Shown: piece after piece, positions 5,031 through 5,150 of the stretch
How positions within the stretch are numbered: the first letter of the stretch is position 1
Layout: the number at the start of each line of letters is the position of its first letter
Source of the DNA: Bacteroidota bacterium
GTDB lineage: Bacteria > Bacteroidota > Bacteroidia > B-17B0 > Aurantibacillaceae
DNA: 5,150 bases
NCBI GenBank assembly: GCA_023433205.1
Contig: JAEZDS010000037.1
Coordinates: 1 to 5,150 of the forward strand
Direction of reading: 5' to 3'
Program-made: the position numbers and the translations under genes
Notes under the pieces: model-generated
Seen by the model: only the letters and a program-made list of their open reading frames with translations
Database searches by the model: none
What the model was told of the DNA's origin: nothing

Positions 5031-5150
5031 ATGAGCGACTTAAAATATACCAGAAACATTGGGATCGCAGCCCACATTGACGCAGGTAAAACAACCACCA
5101 CTGAGCGTATCCTTTATTATACCGGTGTAAACCACAAAATTGGTGAGGTA
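5031..5150 (+). CDS. fusA: elongation factor G, N-terminal 40 residues (3' end outside window)
   Basis: EF-G is the GTPase that moves tRNAs and mRNA through the ribosome after peptide bond formation and helps recycle ribosomes. Only the first 40 codons are in the window. They are diagnostic: MSDLKYTRNIGIAAHIDAGKTTTTERILYY with the P-loop AHIDAGKT at residues 14-21, followed by TGVNHKIGEV. The frame is open to the last base. The start lies 8 bases after the rpsG stop, the standard str operon order. Position in the operon and the start MSDLKY favour the canonical fusA over a paralogue such as EF-G2 or a tetracycline-protection protein, although the distinguishing domains are not visible. Confidence 0.95.
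   Translation, partial: MSDLKYTRNIGIAAHIDAGKTTTTERILYYTGVNHKIGEV

Overview
The window comes from a member of the Bacteroidota (Bacteroidetes). Three independent signs agree. A secreted protein ends in a type IX secretion (Por) C-terminal sorting domain, a system essentially confined to this phylum. The promoter ahead of rpsL fits the Bacteroidota sigma-A pattern (a TTG element, 19 bases, then TAnnTTTG). The S1, S12, S7 and EF-G sequences have the phylum's flavour, for example an S12 starting MPTISQLVRKGR. Genus cannot be assigned from sequence alone; a Flavobacteriales- or Chitinophagales-like lineage is plausible.

Layout, all genes on the + strand: (1) bases 1-1316 hold the 3' two thirds of rpsA (ribosomal protein S1), cut by the window edge. 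(2) Bases 1317-1577 are an unusually structured intergenic region: a G/C-rich hairpin, a rho-independent terminator, a perfect 13-bp-arm hairpin, a second terminator-like structure and a GC-rich palindromic stretch. (3) Bases 1578-3149 encode a 523-residue exported protein with seven delta-60 type repeats and a T9SS sorting tail. (4) Bases 3150-3444 have no recognisable gene. (5) Bases 3445-3627 encode a small 60-residue protein of unknown function, followed at once by a GNRA-loop terminator. (6) Bases 3674-4037 are non-coding and rich in short CTTTGCG-type repeats. (7) From the promoter at 4038-4068 the str operon begins: rpsL (S12), rpsG (S7) and the first 40 codons of fusA (EF-G), tightly packed with gaps of 21 and 8 bases.

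Functionally the window is mostly translation machinery: S1 handles mRNA binding and initiation, S12 and S7 build the decoding and head regions of the 30S subunit, and EF-G drives translocation. The cell-surface delta-60 protein and the small ORF lie between two housekeeping loci and appear to be independent transcription units. I see no defence system, CRISPR array, tRNA, rRNA or transposase. The least explained parts are the hairpin-rich spacer after rpsA, the 60-residue protein and the repeat-bearing spacer ahead of the str promoter.
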